Origin: Acinetobacter baumannii
Lineage (GTDB): Bacteria > Pseudomonadota > Gammaproteobacteria > Pseudomonadales > Moraxellaceae
DNA length: 56,552 nucleotides
Direction: 5' to 3'
NCBI RefSeq assembly: GCF_016508585.1
Contig: NZ_JADVOP010000028.1
Location: 1-56,552, forward strand
Positions within the stretch are counted from its first letter, which is position 1, and every line of letters starts with the position of its first letter. The translations under genes and the position numbers were made by a program. Shown one piece after another: positions 15,560 to 26,800 of the stretch. The notes beneath the pieces are model-generated. The model had not been told where the DNA came from and did not search any database. It worked only from the letters and a program-made list of their open reading frames with translations.

Positions 15560-18500
15560 ATGACATTTAAAAGCGAAAAAGAATTTGAACAGGCATTTAT
15601 CGAAACTCTTTTTAACAAAGGGTGGGAAAGCACAGTTCTAAAAAATCCAACGGAACAGGATTTAATTAACAACTGGGCAAAAATTTTATTTGAAAATAAC
15701 AGCGGTATAGATCGGCTGAATGGTCAGCCACTGACTGACTCCGAAATGGCGCAAATACTCGAACAAATTAAAACTTTGCGTACACCGTTGGCACTCAATG
15801 GCTTTATTAATGGCAAAACTGTTTCTATCAAGCGAGACAACCCAAATGATCCAGCACACTTAGGTAAAGAAATAAGCCTTAGTATTTATGACCGCCAGCA
15901 AATCGCAGCTGGGGAAAGCCGTTACCAAATCGTACAACAACCCAAATTCCCAACGTCTTCAACGATTTTAAATGATCGACAAGGCGACATTATGTTGCTG
16001 ATCAATGGTATGCCATTGTTTCATATTGAATTGAAACGCTCAGGCGTCCCTGTCAGTCAGGCAGCACATCAAATCGAAAACTATGCCCGTTCAGGTATTT
16101 TTTCAGGGCTATTTTCATTGGTACAAATCTTTGTAGCGATGAATCCAGAAGAAACTAAATACTTTGCCAATCCCGGTCCAGATGGATCATTTAACTCAGA
16201 TTACTATTTTAACTGGGCAGATTTTAACAACGAACCAATCAATTATTGGAAATACATTGCTGCGCATTTGCTGTCTATTCCGATGGCACATCAGCTCATT
16301 GGATTTTACACCGTAGCAGATAAAACCGATGGCGTTTTAAAGGTCATGCGCAGTTACCAGTATTTTGCAGTTCGTGCTATTTCTGACCGTGTAGCGCGTA
16401 TCGAGTGGGACGGGCGAGATCGTTTAGGTGGTTATATTTGGCATACCACTGGTTCAGGTAAAACCATGACCAGCTTTAAATCGGCTTATCTGATTGCAAC
16501 CTCTAAAGATGCAGATAAAGTGATTTTCTTGATGGATCGTATTGAGCTCGGCACGCAGTCATTAGAGCAATACAATAACTTTGCAGACACGGACGACTTT
16601 GTACAATCTACTGAAAATACTTATGCGTTGATTAGCAAACTCAAAAGTACCAATCCGAACGAAGTCCTGATTGTTAGCTCAATTCAAAAAATGAGTAATA
16701 TCAAGCAAGAAGAGGGTGGTCTAAAAGCCCATGATATTGAGCAGATGCAGAAAAAGCGCATCGTCATTATTGTAGATGAAGCACACCGTTCAACCTTTGG
16801 CGATATGCTCATTACCATTAAAGAAACCTTTCCTCAGGCAGTCTTCTTTGGTTTTACAGGGACGCCGATTCAAGACGAAAATGAAAAGAATATGAATACC
16901 ACCGCAACAGTATTCGGTCATGAGTTGCACCGTTACAGTATTGCAGATGGTATTCGAGATAAAAACGTACTCGGTTTTGATCCTTACCTGATTTCAACTT
17001 ATAAAGATTCAAAATTACGAGAAGCTGTGGCTTTGGATGAAGCAAAAGCCAATACTGTTCGAGAGGCTATGGCTGATCCTAAAAAGAAAGAAATTTATTT
17101 ACGCTTTATGGATAAAAGTCAGGTTGCTATGGCAGGTCATTGGGATAAAGCCAACAACTATATCAGAGGAATTGAAGATTACTTGCCAACAGAGCAGTAT
17201 CGTCGTCCTGAGCATCAAAATAAAGTGGTTGAAGATATTTTAGAGAACTGGATTCAATATAGCCAAAATAATAAATTTCATGGCATGTTTGCCACCAGTA
17301 GTATTGCCGAAGCAATTGAATATTATCGTTTATTTAAAAAATTAAAACCTGAGCTAAAAATTACGGCATTGTTTGATCCAAATATTGATAATAATGAAAA
17401 TGCTAAATTCAAAGAAGATGGCTTGGTTGAGATCATAAGCGACTATAATAATCGTTATGGCATGGAGTTCAGTTTAGCCACCCACGCCAAAATGAAGCGT
17501 GATATTGCTGACCGTTTAGCCCATAAAGAATTATATAAGCGTGTAGAACATACCCCTGAAAAACAGCTTGAGCTATTGATTGTTGTTGATCAAATGCTGA
17601 CAGGTTTTGACTCTAAATGGGTTAATACTTTGTATTTGGATAAGATGCTTGAGTATGCAAACTTGATTCAAGCATTCTCACGTACCAACCGCTTATTTGG
17701 TAAAGATAAACCATTCGGTATCATTCGATATTACCGACGTCCGCATACGATGAAACGTAATATTGATGCAGCAGTTAAGTTGTATTCAGGCGATAAGCCT
17801 TTGGCTTTATTTGTAGATAAACTGCAAGATAACCTAAATAAATTAAACGCGATTTTTACTGATATAGAACAACTGTTTAAAAGTGCGGGTATCGAAAACT
17901 TTGAAAAGTTACCTGAAGACAAAGATGATTGTGGTCAGTTTGCAAAACTATTTAAGCAGTTCAATGAGCATCTTGAGGCTGCAAAAATTCAAGGTTTTAA
18001 TTGGAAGCAACTTACCTATTGCTTTGATGATAAACAATCAAATGAGCCACCATTTGAGGTTTGTATAGACCAACAGACTTATTTAATTTTAGCTTTACGA
18101 TACAAAGAGTTATTTTCTGAAGTTGGAAGCGGTGGTGGTGGCGGTAGTGTTCCATTTGAAGTTGAGGGATATTTAACTGAAATTGATACTGATAAGATTG
18201 ATTCAGATTACATGAACAGTCGATTTACCAAATATTTGAAAGCATTGTATGATGGTGAAAAAGCTATATCACTTGAAGCCGCATTAAATGAGTTACATAA
18301 GAGTTTTGCGGCTTTGACGCATAATGAACAAAGAATTGCCAATATCTTTTTGCATGACTTACAACGTGGTGATGTGAAATTACAAGAAGATAAATCGTTT
18401 AGAGATTATATTACGGAGTATCAATTTAAAGCCAAAGAGGACGAAATACATGCTATTGCGACTTCTTTTGGTCTAGACGAGTCAAAACTAAGACAGTTGA

Positions 18501-18694
18501 TCAGCGCGCATGTCAATGAAAATAATATCAATGAATTTGCACGTTTTGATACATTATTGAATACTGTGGATAAGACAAAGGCAAAGCAACATTTTGAGCA
18601 GGAAGAAGGAAAGGCGATACCACCTTTCAAAGTCAATGTGAAAGTTGCAGCCTTTTTAAAAGAGTTTGTTTTGAAAAATTCAAATGTCGACTAG
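15560..18694 (+). CDS. hsdR: Type I restriction endonuclease/translocase subunit
   Basis: 1044 residues, the usual HsdR length. N-terminal PD-(D/E)xK nuclease with GDIMLL...IELKR (E157, K159), then SF2 helicase motor: Walker A TTGSGKT near 297, DEAH box VDEAHRS near 405, SAT-like FTGTPI, and QAFSRTNR (motif VI). A Gly-rich linker (SGGGGGSV, about 855) precedes the C-terminal domain, as in EcoR124-type (type IC) HsdR. It translocates DNA and cuts unmodified DNA. The preceding hairpin suggests lower or separate expression from hsdM and hsdS. Confidence 0.94.
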   Translation: MTFKSEKEFEQAFIETLFNKGWESTVLKNPTEQDLINNWAKILFENNSGIDRLNGQPLTDSEMAQILEQIKTLRTPLALNGFINGKTVSIKRDNPNDPAHLGKEISLSIYDRQQIAAGESRYQIVQQPKFPTSSTILNDRQGDIMLLINGMPLFHIELKRSGVPVSQAAHQIENYARSGIFSGLFSLVQIFVAMNPEETKYFANPGPDGSFNSDYYFNWADFNNEPINYWKYIAAHLLSIPMAHQLIGFYTVADKTDGVLKVMRSYQYFAVRAISDRVARIEWDGRDRLGGYIWHTTGSGKTMTSFKSAYLIATSKDADKVIFLMDRIELGTQSLEQYNNFADTDDFVQSTENTYALISKLKSTNPNEVLIVSSIQKMSNIKQEEGGLKAHDIEQMQKKRIVIIVDEAHRSTFGDMLITIKETFPQAVFFGFTGTPIQDENEKNMNTTATVFGHELHRYSIADGIRDKNVLGFDPYLISTYKDSKLREAVALDEAKANTVREAMADPKKKEIYLRFMDKSQVAMAGHWDKANNYIRGIEDYLPTEQYRRPEHQNKVVEDILENWIQYSQNNKFHGMFATSSIAEAIEYYRLFKKLKPELKITALFDPNIDNNENAKFKEDGLVEIISDYNNRYGMEFSLATHAKMKRDIADRLAHKELYKRVEHTPEKQLELLIVVDQMLTGFDSKWVNTLYLDKMLEYANLIQAFSRTNRLFGKDKPFGIIRYYRRPHTMKRNIDAAVKLYSGDKPLALFVDKLQDNLNKLNAIFTDIEQLFKSAGIENFEKLPEDKDDCGQFAKLFKQFNEHLEAAKIQGFNWKQLTYCFDDKQSNEPPFEVCIDQQTYLILALRYKELFSEVGSGGGGGSVPFEVEGYLTEIDTDKIDSDYMNSRFTKYLKALYDGEKAISLEAALNELHKSFAALTHNEQRIANIFLHDLQRGDVKLQEDKSFRDYITEYQFKAKEDEIHAIATSFGLDESKLRQLISAHVNENNINEFARFDTLLNTVDKTKAKQHFEQEEGKAIPPFKVNVKVAAFLKEFVLKNSNVD

Positions 18695-18880
18695 GATGGA
18701 TGGTCATTAATATGAAATACCAACTACCTTATACCATCACATACAAAAATATTCATTTGATTACATAGATCCGTGAAAATATAGGACGTTTGAATGTTTT
18801 GACGTTAATTTATATTATATTTAATATTGTGGTGCGATAAGGTTTTGAAAATTAATGGAATAATTTGAATTTTAGTTAAG

Positions 18881-19756
18881 CTACTTAACCACATTTGAAT
18901 TAATTAATGTGTCGAAGCCAGATAAAATATCTGGCTGATATTTTACTAAATGATTTTTAATATTTTCATTGGATACGATTTTGTTAATATAGCCAATAGC
19001 AATAACAAGGTTAAGCGTATCTTGCGCGTAGCTTTGTTCGATTGCTTTATATTGTAAGTGTAAACTAGAGATGTCATTTTCAATTTTTTTGATGGCATCA
19101 ACTGAAGGGCTATTTTTTTTTATTTTTGGAGGCGAAACTAACATATTGATATCAGTTGCTGCAAGTAATGCCTTTGCATATGTCATCGTTATGTTATTCA
19201 CAGATAACATAAGTTCTGTACATTCAATTTGTCTTAATGGCTTCATTTTTCTTAAAAAAGGAAAAACCTGATGTGAAATTTCTCTGTTTTTTAATAGCTC
19301 AACAACTTCTGGACAAATGCCATTGAGTAAGTTCATTTTTGATTTAATATATTTGATATCCATATGGAGAGCTTTTGCTAGCCGCTCTTCACTTACACCT
19401 CGTTCAATAGCTCGTTGAATCATAAAATGTTCTTGAATTGTTGCAAGGCGATTAATTTGCTTATTGTGCGTATAATTTTCATCGTCTGTTGAAAGTAAAC
19501 ATGGAATTTCGGCATGGTCTAATTCTTTTAAAATTTCAAGCCGCAGATGTCCATCAAGTAGCGAAAATAAATTTTTATCACCTTTTATTTCTGAAATAGA
19601 TAATGGTTCAATAACTCCTATCTCAAGAATGGACGCTTTGATTTGCTTGTATTTTCTGGTATATGGAATATGTGGTCCTAATTTTCTAGTGACTAATATT
19701 TGTTCTGGGCGGAGATATAAAGGCTGAAAATAGAATGATATTTTGGTTTGTTTCAT
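18881..19756 (-). CDS. ParB-like protein with RepB C-terminal-type domain
   Basis: About 291 residues. An N-terminal ParB/Srx fold with LRPEQILV and LLDGHLRLEILKEL (about residues 55-75, the DGHxRL version of the ParB nucleotide motif), then a helix-turn-helix segment (SEERLAKALHMDIKYIKSKM) and a helical C-terminal half like the RepB partition-protein domain. I chose ATG 19756 over the in-frame GTG 19768, because GGGTGG stands just upstream of the ATG. It follows the first ParB gene closely and is the last of a recombinase-ParB-ParB operon. A ParA ATPase is absent, so classical plasmid partition is unlikely. Confidence 0.72.
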   Translation of the reverse strand: MKQTKISFYFQPLYLRPEQILVTRKLGPHIPYTRKYKQIKASILEIGVIEPLSISEIKGDKNLFSLLDGHLRLEILKELDHAEIPCLLSTDDENYTHNKQINRLATIQEHFMIQRAIERGVSEERLAKALHMDIKYIKSKMNLLNGICPEVVELLKNREISHQVFPFLRKMKPLRQIECTELMLSVNNITMTYAKALLAATDINMLVSPPKIKKNSPSVDAIKKIENDISSLHLQYKAIEQSYAQDTLNLVIAIGYINKIVSNENIKNHLVKYQPDILSGFDTLINSNVVK

Positions 19757-19769
19757 TTTTATCACCACC

Positions 19770-20660
19770 CTAGTTTATTTGTTCATTTAAGTATTTTGGC
19801 ATAGTATCTAAATTCTCTGCTCTTAATAGTGTACTGAATAGTTCATCAGCTTTTAGATGGGTTAGAGCACCTATAATAAAACTTAGCTTTTGTTTAGTTT
19901 GTTCAGCTTTTTTCACAGCAATTTGTTGTCGCTCAACTTCTTTTTGATAAGTCTTAACAATGTCATTTGCCGTAATTTTATTGTTGATTTGATATTGACC
20001 ATACCCCAGACTTTTTCCTGAAAATTGTCGACGTTCAATTATTCTCTTTGCTTGTAAAAGTTGATTTCCTTTTAAATTTCCCATCTCATAAGCCTCTTGT
20101 AAAACCAGTTGCATTTCAGGATTATTATTTGCTGTTTTTGCAATAGTCAAAGCAATACTCAATGGGATACGTTTTTGTTCAACAGCATACAATAAACGCT
20201 CTTCCCCATTTTTTAACAAGGTAAGAATTCCTTGGATATATTCAGGGACAAGCCCCGTTTTTTGGGCTATCGTAAATTTGTCATAGCCTAAATCAGATAG
20301 CCTTTCAATACTACTTAGTAGATCTAAAGCCCTATGTTGCTTTCTTGCAATATTTTCAACCAGGCTCATAATCAGAGCATCTTCTTGATCAACATCAATA
20401 ATTCTAGCGGGAATTTCAATTTCTCCTAAAGTTTTGAAAGCTTGTATCCTTCCTTCGCCACAAATAAGTTGATATTGAAAGGTACTATTTATACGCTGAG
20501 TTACTGTAATGGGTTTTTTTAAGCCCACTTTACGAATACTTTCAATAATTTCTGCAAAGATTTTTGGATTTCGATCCCTCGGATTTAGAATTTCAATTTG
20601 CTCTATTTTAATAAGTTGAATCGAGGTTTCTCTTAACTGTGTTAACTCGCGCTTTTCCAT
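19770..20660 (-). CDS. ParB/Spo0J-family protein
   Basis: 296 residues with a clear ParB N-terminal domain: IKIEQIEILNPRDR, LICGEGRIQAFKTLG (about 66-80, the CTP-binding motif with GEGR in place of GERR), and SLVENIARKQHRALD. A helix-turn-helix segment (FTIAQKTGLVPEYIQGIL) follows. By family it binds a specific DNA site and may slide as a CTP-dependent clamp. Its start lies inside the end of the recombinase gene (19-base overlap), and the second ParB-like gene follows within about 14 bases. It is more ParB-like than the downstream gene; the two may work as partners. Confidence 0.8.
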   Translation of the reverse strand: MEKRELTQLRETSIQLIKIEQIEILNPRDRNPKIFAEIIESIRKVGLKKPITVTQRINSTFQYQLICGEGRIQAFKTLGEIEIPARIIDVDQEDALIMSLVENIARKQHRALDLLSSIERLSDLGYDKFTIAQKTGLVPEYIQGILTLLKNGEERLLYAVEQKRIPLSIALTIAKTANNNPEMQLVLQEAYEMGNLKGNQLLQAKRIIERRQFSGKSLGYGQYQINNKITANDIVKTYQKEVERQQIAVKKAEQTKQKLSFIIGALTHLKADELFSTLLRAENLDTMPKYLNEQIN

Positions 20661-22213
20661 TTGACACGCTCCGCCATTCCAATTAAATAGTTTAAATTAT
20701 CGAATCTAAAACTTTCTAACTCCACTGAATTGAACTCCCCAATGTTAATTTTGTCACACATAAAATCTAGTCTAGGTAAAAGGTAATAATCTTTAATCGC
20801 TGTATTTGTTGAATCTAAGCGTACAACAACAGATATATCAGGATTCAGGATTGTATCGAAACGAACTTTCCAGCGATAATTTCCACTACCAAGTTGGTGG
20901 CAACGAGTAAGAACGAGTGAAATACTGACCTCGTCATTGATGAAAATGAGATCGTTAAATGGATCTTTTTGAATGTTCGCTCCATTTAACTTAGCCATTT
21001 CACTGATAACATGTTGTGTAATTTCAGGGTGCAATTTCCTTAAAAATTTATTGATTTCAATATAACGATAGTCTCGTTCAGGTTGAAACCCGATTAACTC
21101 ATAAGCTCGAAGCAGGCTTCCAAAACGGTTGGAATAAACGCCTGTCTTAGGAGTACTTTCAGATTCATTGATGATTATGCCAGATAAAAAACCATGTTTT
21201 TGATATAAGCTTTTTAATAAATCGAGTAATTCTTCATCTGTGTATTTGCGTGACCTTTCTCGAATGATACCTTGTGCCGTATAAAACATTTCTAAAGGGA
21301 CAATTGCTTCAAATGCTTGATCTTTTCTAATCCATTGTTCTTCAGGATTAGATATATGAACCCTTTTGAGTTTGAATGATTTTCTATTGAAAACGTTGTT
21401 ACCTATATATTTTTCGTTGGTAAGCACTTCATGTACTGTATTTCGAGTCCATGCACGGTCAAAGTCAGTTTTTATATTATCTGAATTCAATTTTTCTGCG
21501 ATTTGAGATTCAGTCAGATTATGCTGGATAAACCATTCATAAATTTTATGGATAATTTCTATTTCTTCTTTTGGTCCTGCTACAAGTATGACTCGATCCA
21601 TTTGAAAGCTTTTGTGTTCTCCCATTCTGAGTAATGTCTTTAAATTACCATGTTGATCAATCAAAGCTCGTCTTAAGCCATAGCCAGCAGTTCCGCCTTG
21701 CCTAAAACCCATTTCAATTAAACGGCATTGGCCAATAAAAACTTTGTTTGATAATTCACGGCTATATTCTCCCGCCATTGTTCGTTTAAAGCTTTTCATG
21801 ACATTGGAAAAGTTTGTTCCATCATTGGCAAATTGTTCAGCGCAATAAATGATATTAATGCCTGCACGCTTACAAATGTATTCGTAGTAGGCACTTTCGT
21901 CAGCATCTTGAAAACGACCCCAACGACTTATGTCATAAACCAAGATAATTTTAAAATCAACTTTTTGTGATTCAACATCTAGTATTAATTGTTGGAGTCC
22001 AGAACGTCCATTTAGACTTAGTCCACTTTTTCCATCATCAGAATAAGTTTTGATGATTTTTATATTGTGAGCGGTTGCATATTCTTGAATCTTATCGGAT
22101 TGGTTTAACGTTGAGTATTGTTGGTGATCTGTAGACATGCGGACATAACATGCCGCTAATATAGGCTTGTCTAGTTCAGTAGTTTGTTGTGGTTCAGCGG
22201 TGTTTGAATCCAT
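20642..22213 (-). CDS. Large serine recombinase
   Basis: 523 residues. Resolvase/invertase catalytic domain with CYVRMSTDHQQYSTLNQ (Ser of R-M-S as nucleophile, about residue 27) and LVYDISRWGRFQDADES, then the recombinase domain (NEKYIGNNVFNRKSFK, LKRVHISNPEEQWIR) and a long C-terminal half. By family it joins or excises DNA at short att sites by double-strand exchange. It heads a three-gene operon with two ParB-like genes. No zinc-ribbon cysteine pattern is obvious, which differs from many phage integrases. It may move this sub-island on its own or regulate element DNA. Confidence 0.88.
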   Translation of the reverse strand: MDSNTAEPQQTTELDKPILAACYVRMSTDHQQYSTLNQSDKIQEYATAHNIKIIKTYSDDGKSGLSLNGRSGLQQLILDVESQKVDFKIILVYDISRWGRFQDADESAYYEYICKRAGINIIYCAEQFANDGTNFSNVMKSFKRTMAGEYSRELSNKVFIGQCRLIEMGFRQGGTAGYGLRRALIDQHGNLKTLLRMGEHKSFQMDRVILVAGPKEEIEIIHKIYEWFIQHNLTESQIAEKLNSDNIKTDFDRAWTRNTVHEVLTNEKYIGNNVFNRKSFKLKRVHISNPEEQWIRKDQAFEAIVPLEMFYTAQGIIRERSRKYTDEELLDLLKSLYQKHGFLSGIIINESESTPKTGVYSNRFGSLLRAYELIGFQPERDYRYIEINKFLRKLHPEITQHVISEMAKLNGANIQKDPFNDLIFINDEVSISLVLTRCHQLGSGNYRWKVRFDTILNPDISVVVRLDSTNTAIKDYYLLPRLDFMCDKINIGEFNSVELESFRFDNLNYLIGMAERVKWKSAS

Positions 22214-22841
22214 AACAGTAACCTAAGTAAAATTTATGAAATAAAAGTGAAAGGGATAAAAGCTGAATACGATTTATAAAAAATGCGTAATGGAAAAAAT
22301 ATTCTAATAAGATGTCATTCCACTACTCTTGAATAAGTCTAAGTCTAAATTTACATTATGACATTGTTGTGACTAATAACTATGATGTGCTAATTGAAAA
22401 AAATAGAAATCAAGAGTGCACAACTTTATGTTTTAAAATAATTGAATTGTAATGAAATTGTGGGAGACAAACTTTTAATTGATTGTATTAGCCACAAAAA
22501 AACATTTGCCCTTGCATTATTTTTTGTATATTTAGTGGCATTTCCTGTCATGGTATATTTATAGCTGAACTCATCGACATTGGATACATGGCTGAGCCCG
22601 TAAAGTACACCGCCAATGTATTTAATTGAAAGCTCATCCATAAACAGTAATACCAATTGATTAAATAGAGTTTTCTAAATTTCGTTAATTCTAGGTTGAT
22701 CAAGCCTTTGAATGAAAATAACTTTGATGTTAAATCACAAAAAAATTTCAAATTCTTTACATTTTTTTAAAAACACTTCAATTTTTAAGCTGAAGTTGAT
22801 AAAACAAGAGTTATTCATCAACACAATAAATTTCAGTTATT
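22214..22841. other. AT-rich gap between recombinase and HTH-array gene
   Basis: About 630 bases with no gene I can support. A minus-strand frame (22426-22656) codes 76 residues and another (22548-22751) overlaps it; neither has an RBS or a recognised match. A site for the serine recombinase or a decayed gene remnant are both possible. Confidence 0.4.
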
Positions 22842-23786
22842 ATGGCAAAAAAGTATAATTTATACCCAATAAAGATAATCAAGGATTGGCAGGGTGAGGA
22901 TTGGAACGTTTATGAGGAAAAACATTTAATTAATGGAGTGGTGATATATAAAGGTCGGATGAGTGAGCAGGTATATGGAAGTAACCAAGGAAATATACTT
23001 ACGTCTGAACTTGCGGATTATATTAAGCAAAACAGCAGCATGAAACTTGACGACTTAGCAGGACAACTTGGAGTTTCTAAGCATGTTTTAACGCGTTTTA
23101 GGCGTGAGCTCAACATTCAGAGAAAGAAGCAAAAAGCAGATTATGAATGGGTCTATGCCCATCAAGATGAGTTGTTTACGGAAAGCTTTGAAACACTATT
23201 TGAAAAATACGGATTGACAAAAAAACAAGTGAAATGGTACGCGAGATATCTTCAGCGATGTAAAGGCATTGCGGGTCCGCTTAAACGTCGATCATTGCAC
23301 AAAGTTGTAGAGCGAGAAAAAATGTTTTTACAACATAAAGATGAGATTGTACATTGCAACACAATTGTCGAACTCGCTGAACAATTTAATGTGCATATTA
23401 GTATTGCACGAGACATACATTTGAGAATGTGTGAGGAAAATCAATCACCTATAACTGGAATCCAACGAGCGCAACGAAGAAAGGAGCGAAAACAATGGTT
23501 TTTGGACAATAAAGACTTACTTTTGAATTCAGGGCAAACTGATAAAAGTCTTGCTTTACAGTTAAATATGACTGAATCTCAATTACAGAAAGCAAAAGCT
23601 TATGTCAGAAAAGAATTAGGTATCGTAGTTGAGACTAAAGTACCTGATTATGATTGGGTGAGACAACATCAGTTTGAGTTAGAAAATTTAGAACGAAAGC
23701 AAATACAAGAGCTATTCCAAATCACAAAAGGGCAAGTGGATTATCGCCGCAATTTACTTAAGAAGCTGAAACAAAATGAGACATAA
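22842..23786 (+). CDS. Protein with about five tandem helix-turn-helix modules
   Basis: 314 residues. After a 50-residue leader domain, similar 40-45-residue units follow at about 52-92, 99-140, 156-197, 215-262 and 268-310. Each has a WV/MFL-xHxDEL-like helix and then a helix-turn-helix core, for example LAGQLGVSKHVLTRFRREL, LFEKYGLTKKQVKWYARYL, LAEQFNVHISIARDIHLRM, LALQLNMTESQLQKAKAYV and LFQITKGQVDYRRNLLKKL. A modular DNA-binding protein is the natural reading. The role is unknown; it lies upstream of vgrG on the same strand but with 96 bases between. No family name can be given. Confidence 0.65.
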   Translation: MAKKYNLYPIKIIKDWQGEDWNVYEEKHLINGVVIYKGRMSEQVYGSNQGNILTSELADYIKQNSSMKLDDLAGQLGVSKHVLTRFRRELNIQRKKQKADYEWVYAHQDELFTESFETLFEKYGLTKKQVKWYARYLQRCKGIAGPLKRRSLHKVVEREKMFLQHKDEIVHCNTIVELAEQFNVHISIARDIHLRMCEENQSPITGIQRAQRRKERKQWFLDNKDLLLNSGQTDKSLALQLNMTESQLQKAKAYVRKELGIVVETKVPDYDWVRQHQFELENLERKQIQELFQITKGQVDYRRNLLKKLKQNET

Positions 23787-23882
23787 ATTGTCGTACTGAA
23801 CATGATCATAGACAGTTCTGTATAGACAGATTATTAAGTAATTGAGTAGAATGGATCACAATCTAAAATCCAATAATAAACT

Positions 23883-26800
23883 ATGTCTAACAATATTTAT
23901 GCTGCTTTGGAGCAATTAGGTCTTACAGCAAAACAACGTGCGATACACTTAAAGTTCAGCAATGATATGCTCAACGATCAAGTCTTCCTTCAGCGTATTG
24001 ATGGCACACATGCCCTCAATGACGGAATTCACTTACAGCTGATCTGCCTTTCAACCAATGCTCAATTGCCTTTAAAGACCTTCATTGGTTCTCAAGTCGC
24101 CATTGATATTGTCAACGATCAATCCGAACTCAATCGAATTTCAGGCATTGTGACCAAAGCAGATGTCGGTGCCTCTGATGGTGCCCTTACAATTTATCGT
24201 TTAACTGTAGAAGATCCGACAGCGCTGTGGAAATATCGTAGAAATTCGAGAGTGTTCATGGCGAAATCTGTTGTGGACATCGTTCAATGCATTTTTTCTG
24301 AGTGGCAACAACGAAGTTCCTTGTTTGCAACCAGTCTTACACTGGATAAAAGCGGCTTAACCAAGGACTATGATGTCCGACCATTCATTATGCAGAATAA
24401 TGAATTAGATGCCGAATTCATTCAAAGGCTTCTTTCTGAGGAAGGGATTACAACTTTAATCGATGAAGCACAGCTTAAAGTGTCCAGTTCAAGTGAACAA
24501 ATCCAACCCCAAAAACTACGACTTGTTGACAGCAATGATCAGTACCAAGCATTGGATCGACGTAACATCCGTTTTCATCGCAGTTCTGCTGTAGAAGCTT
24601 CTGATTCGATCATCAATATTACAGGACAACGTACACTTCAACCGACGGCAGTGCATATCCAACGATGGCAAGCAGATGCATTGGAAACAGAAGAGGGTGC
24701 AGGCTCTGTTCAAAGTAACCATCAGCACAGTGAAAACTACGACAACACCAGTTTAGGTTTAGAACAAGCTTGGCACTTTAGCCCAGCATGGATACAAGAC
24801 TTGAATGGTGAAGATGGTGCAACCAAATCAGGCAACAGTCAGATTGAAAAGTTCAATGAAAACTTGGGTAATTACTACGACTCACAAGCCAAACAATTTA
24901 CAGCTACTTCCACTGTACGAGATGCACATGTTGGTTATTTTTTTGAGCTAGATGAACATCCGACCATATCTCAACTCGAGTCTCAAAATAAGCAGTTTCT
25001 GATCATAGCGAAGCGCTTTTATAATCAGAATAATTTACCGAAAGACTTGGCCCACCAAGTTGAAACTTTGCTGAAACAAAGTGATTGGCAGACCACCAAT
25101 ATCATCACAAGCAACAGTGAAGAACGCCAAGCCAATGAATTGGTTCTACAACGACGTAATATTAAGATTGTTCCTGAATATAATCCCCTAACCCAAAGAC
25201 CAACTGCCCATCCAATGCGTGCCAGAGTTGTTGGCTTAAGTGGGGAAGAAATTCATGTTGATGAATGGGGACGGATTAAAGTTCGCTTCCTATTTACTCG
25301 CAGTGAAGATCATAGCCATGATGGTGGTGCAGGTTCTAACGACAATGACACAGATTCAGCTTGGGTCGATGTACTCACCCCTTGGGCAGGTGAAGGCTAT
25401 GGGGCACGGTTCCTACCGAGAGCTGGAGAGGTGGTCGTTATAGATTTCTTTGATGGTAACCTTGATAGACCATTCGTGGTGGGACGTATCCATGAAGGAC
25501 ACCGCCATCCGACTAAGTTTGATGACAAAGGCAAACTACCAGAGACCAAAAAACTTTCAGGCATTAAAAGTAAAGAATATCAGGGTAGTGGCTACAACCA
25601 ACTGAGATTTGACGATACGACCAATCAGATCAGCAGTCAGTTGCACAGTAGTCATGGCGTAAGCCAACTCAATTTAGGTAATCTCAGTCATCCTAAAGAA
25701 ACCGAGACCAGTGAAGGTCGTGGCGAAGGCTTTGAACTAAGAACTGATCAATGGGGTGCAGTAAGAGCGAAAAAAGGCTTATTGCTTTCTACTTTTGCTC
25801 AAGATTCAGCATCGGGCAATCATCTGGATGCGGCTGAAACAAAATCGCAGTTAGAATCGAGCTTAAATAGTTCAAAAGCTTTAAGTGAAGTTGCGAAAAA
25901 CCAACAAACTGATCCTTTAGAAATGTTGGATGGTCTAAAACAGTTTATTGAACAAATCGAACAAGAAAGTGAGACAAAAGCAAAAGCCTTTAAACAAGCA
26001 CTAATGATTTTAACTTCACCGAACTCTATTGGCTTAGCAAGTAATGAAGATGTTCATCTTTCAGCAGACGGACAAATTAATCACAGTGCGGGCAATAGTA
26101 TCAATTTCAGTACGCAAAAGAACATAGTTGCACATGCACAAAATAAGATCAGCCTATTCGCAGCTCAGGAAGGAGCAAGATTATTTGCAGGCAAAGGCAA
26201 GCTAGAAATTCAAGCTCAGGGTGATGGTGCTGATTTGATCGCACGTAAAGGGGTTCAAATCATATCGACAGAAGACGCTATCTATATTACGAGTCCTAAA
26301 GAAATTAGATTGATTGCGGATACCTCTGAAGTAAAAATCAATGGTTCAGGTGTGTTTGCGACGACTGGTGGATTGTTTGAAGTGAAATCTGGACAGCAAA
26401 AATTTACTAGTGGTGCAAGTGTTAGTGCTGAATTACCTTATTTACCAGTCATAGGAGAAAATACGGGGTTCATCGAACTTAATTATGTCTATGAAGACTT
26501 GTCACCAGTTAAACAAGCAACTTATGAGCTACTGTTTGAAGATGGCACAAGCAAAAAGGGACAACTAGATGAAAATGGTTATGCAAAAATTGAAAATATA
26601 GAGCTTGGAAAAAAAGCAAAAATTTTATATGGGGAAGATATAAGAACTAAACCTGAACATTTCATCGAACTCCTAGAAAACCCAATATTAAATCAGAAAG
26701 TTAGGTCTGAGAGTGAGGTTTCAACTGTTAGGGCTTCATTTGCGGATTCATATCAGTCATTTTTAACTGATAATTTTTTCGATGATGAGATTGAAGAAAT

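Noticed and set aside
18881..20660. Plasmid partition system
   Set aside because: Two ParB-like genes but no ParA and no obvious parS cluster; and they are in an operon with a recombinase.
22426..22656. 76-codon minus-strand frame between recombinase and HTH gene
   Set aside because: No RBS, overlaps another frame in the same strand, and no recognised sequence; not reported as a gene.
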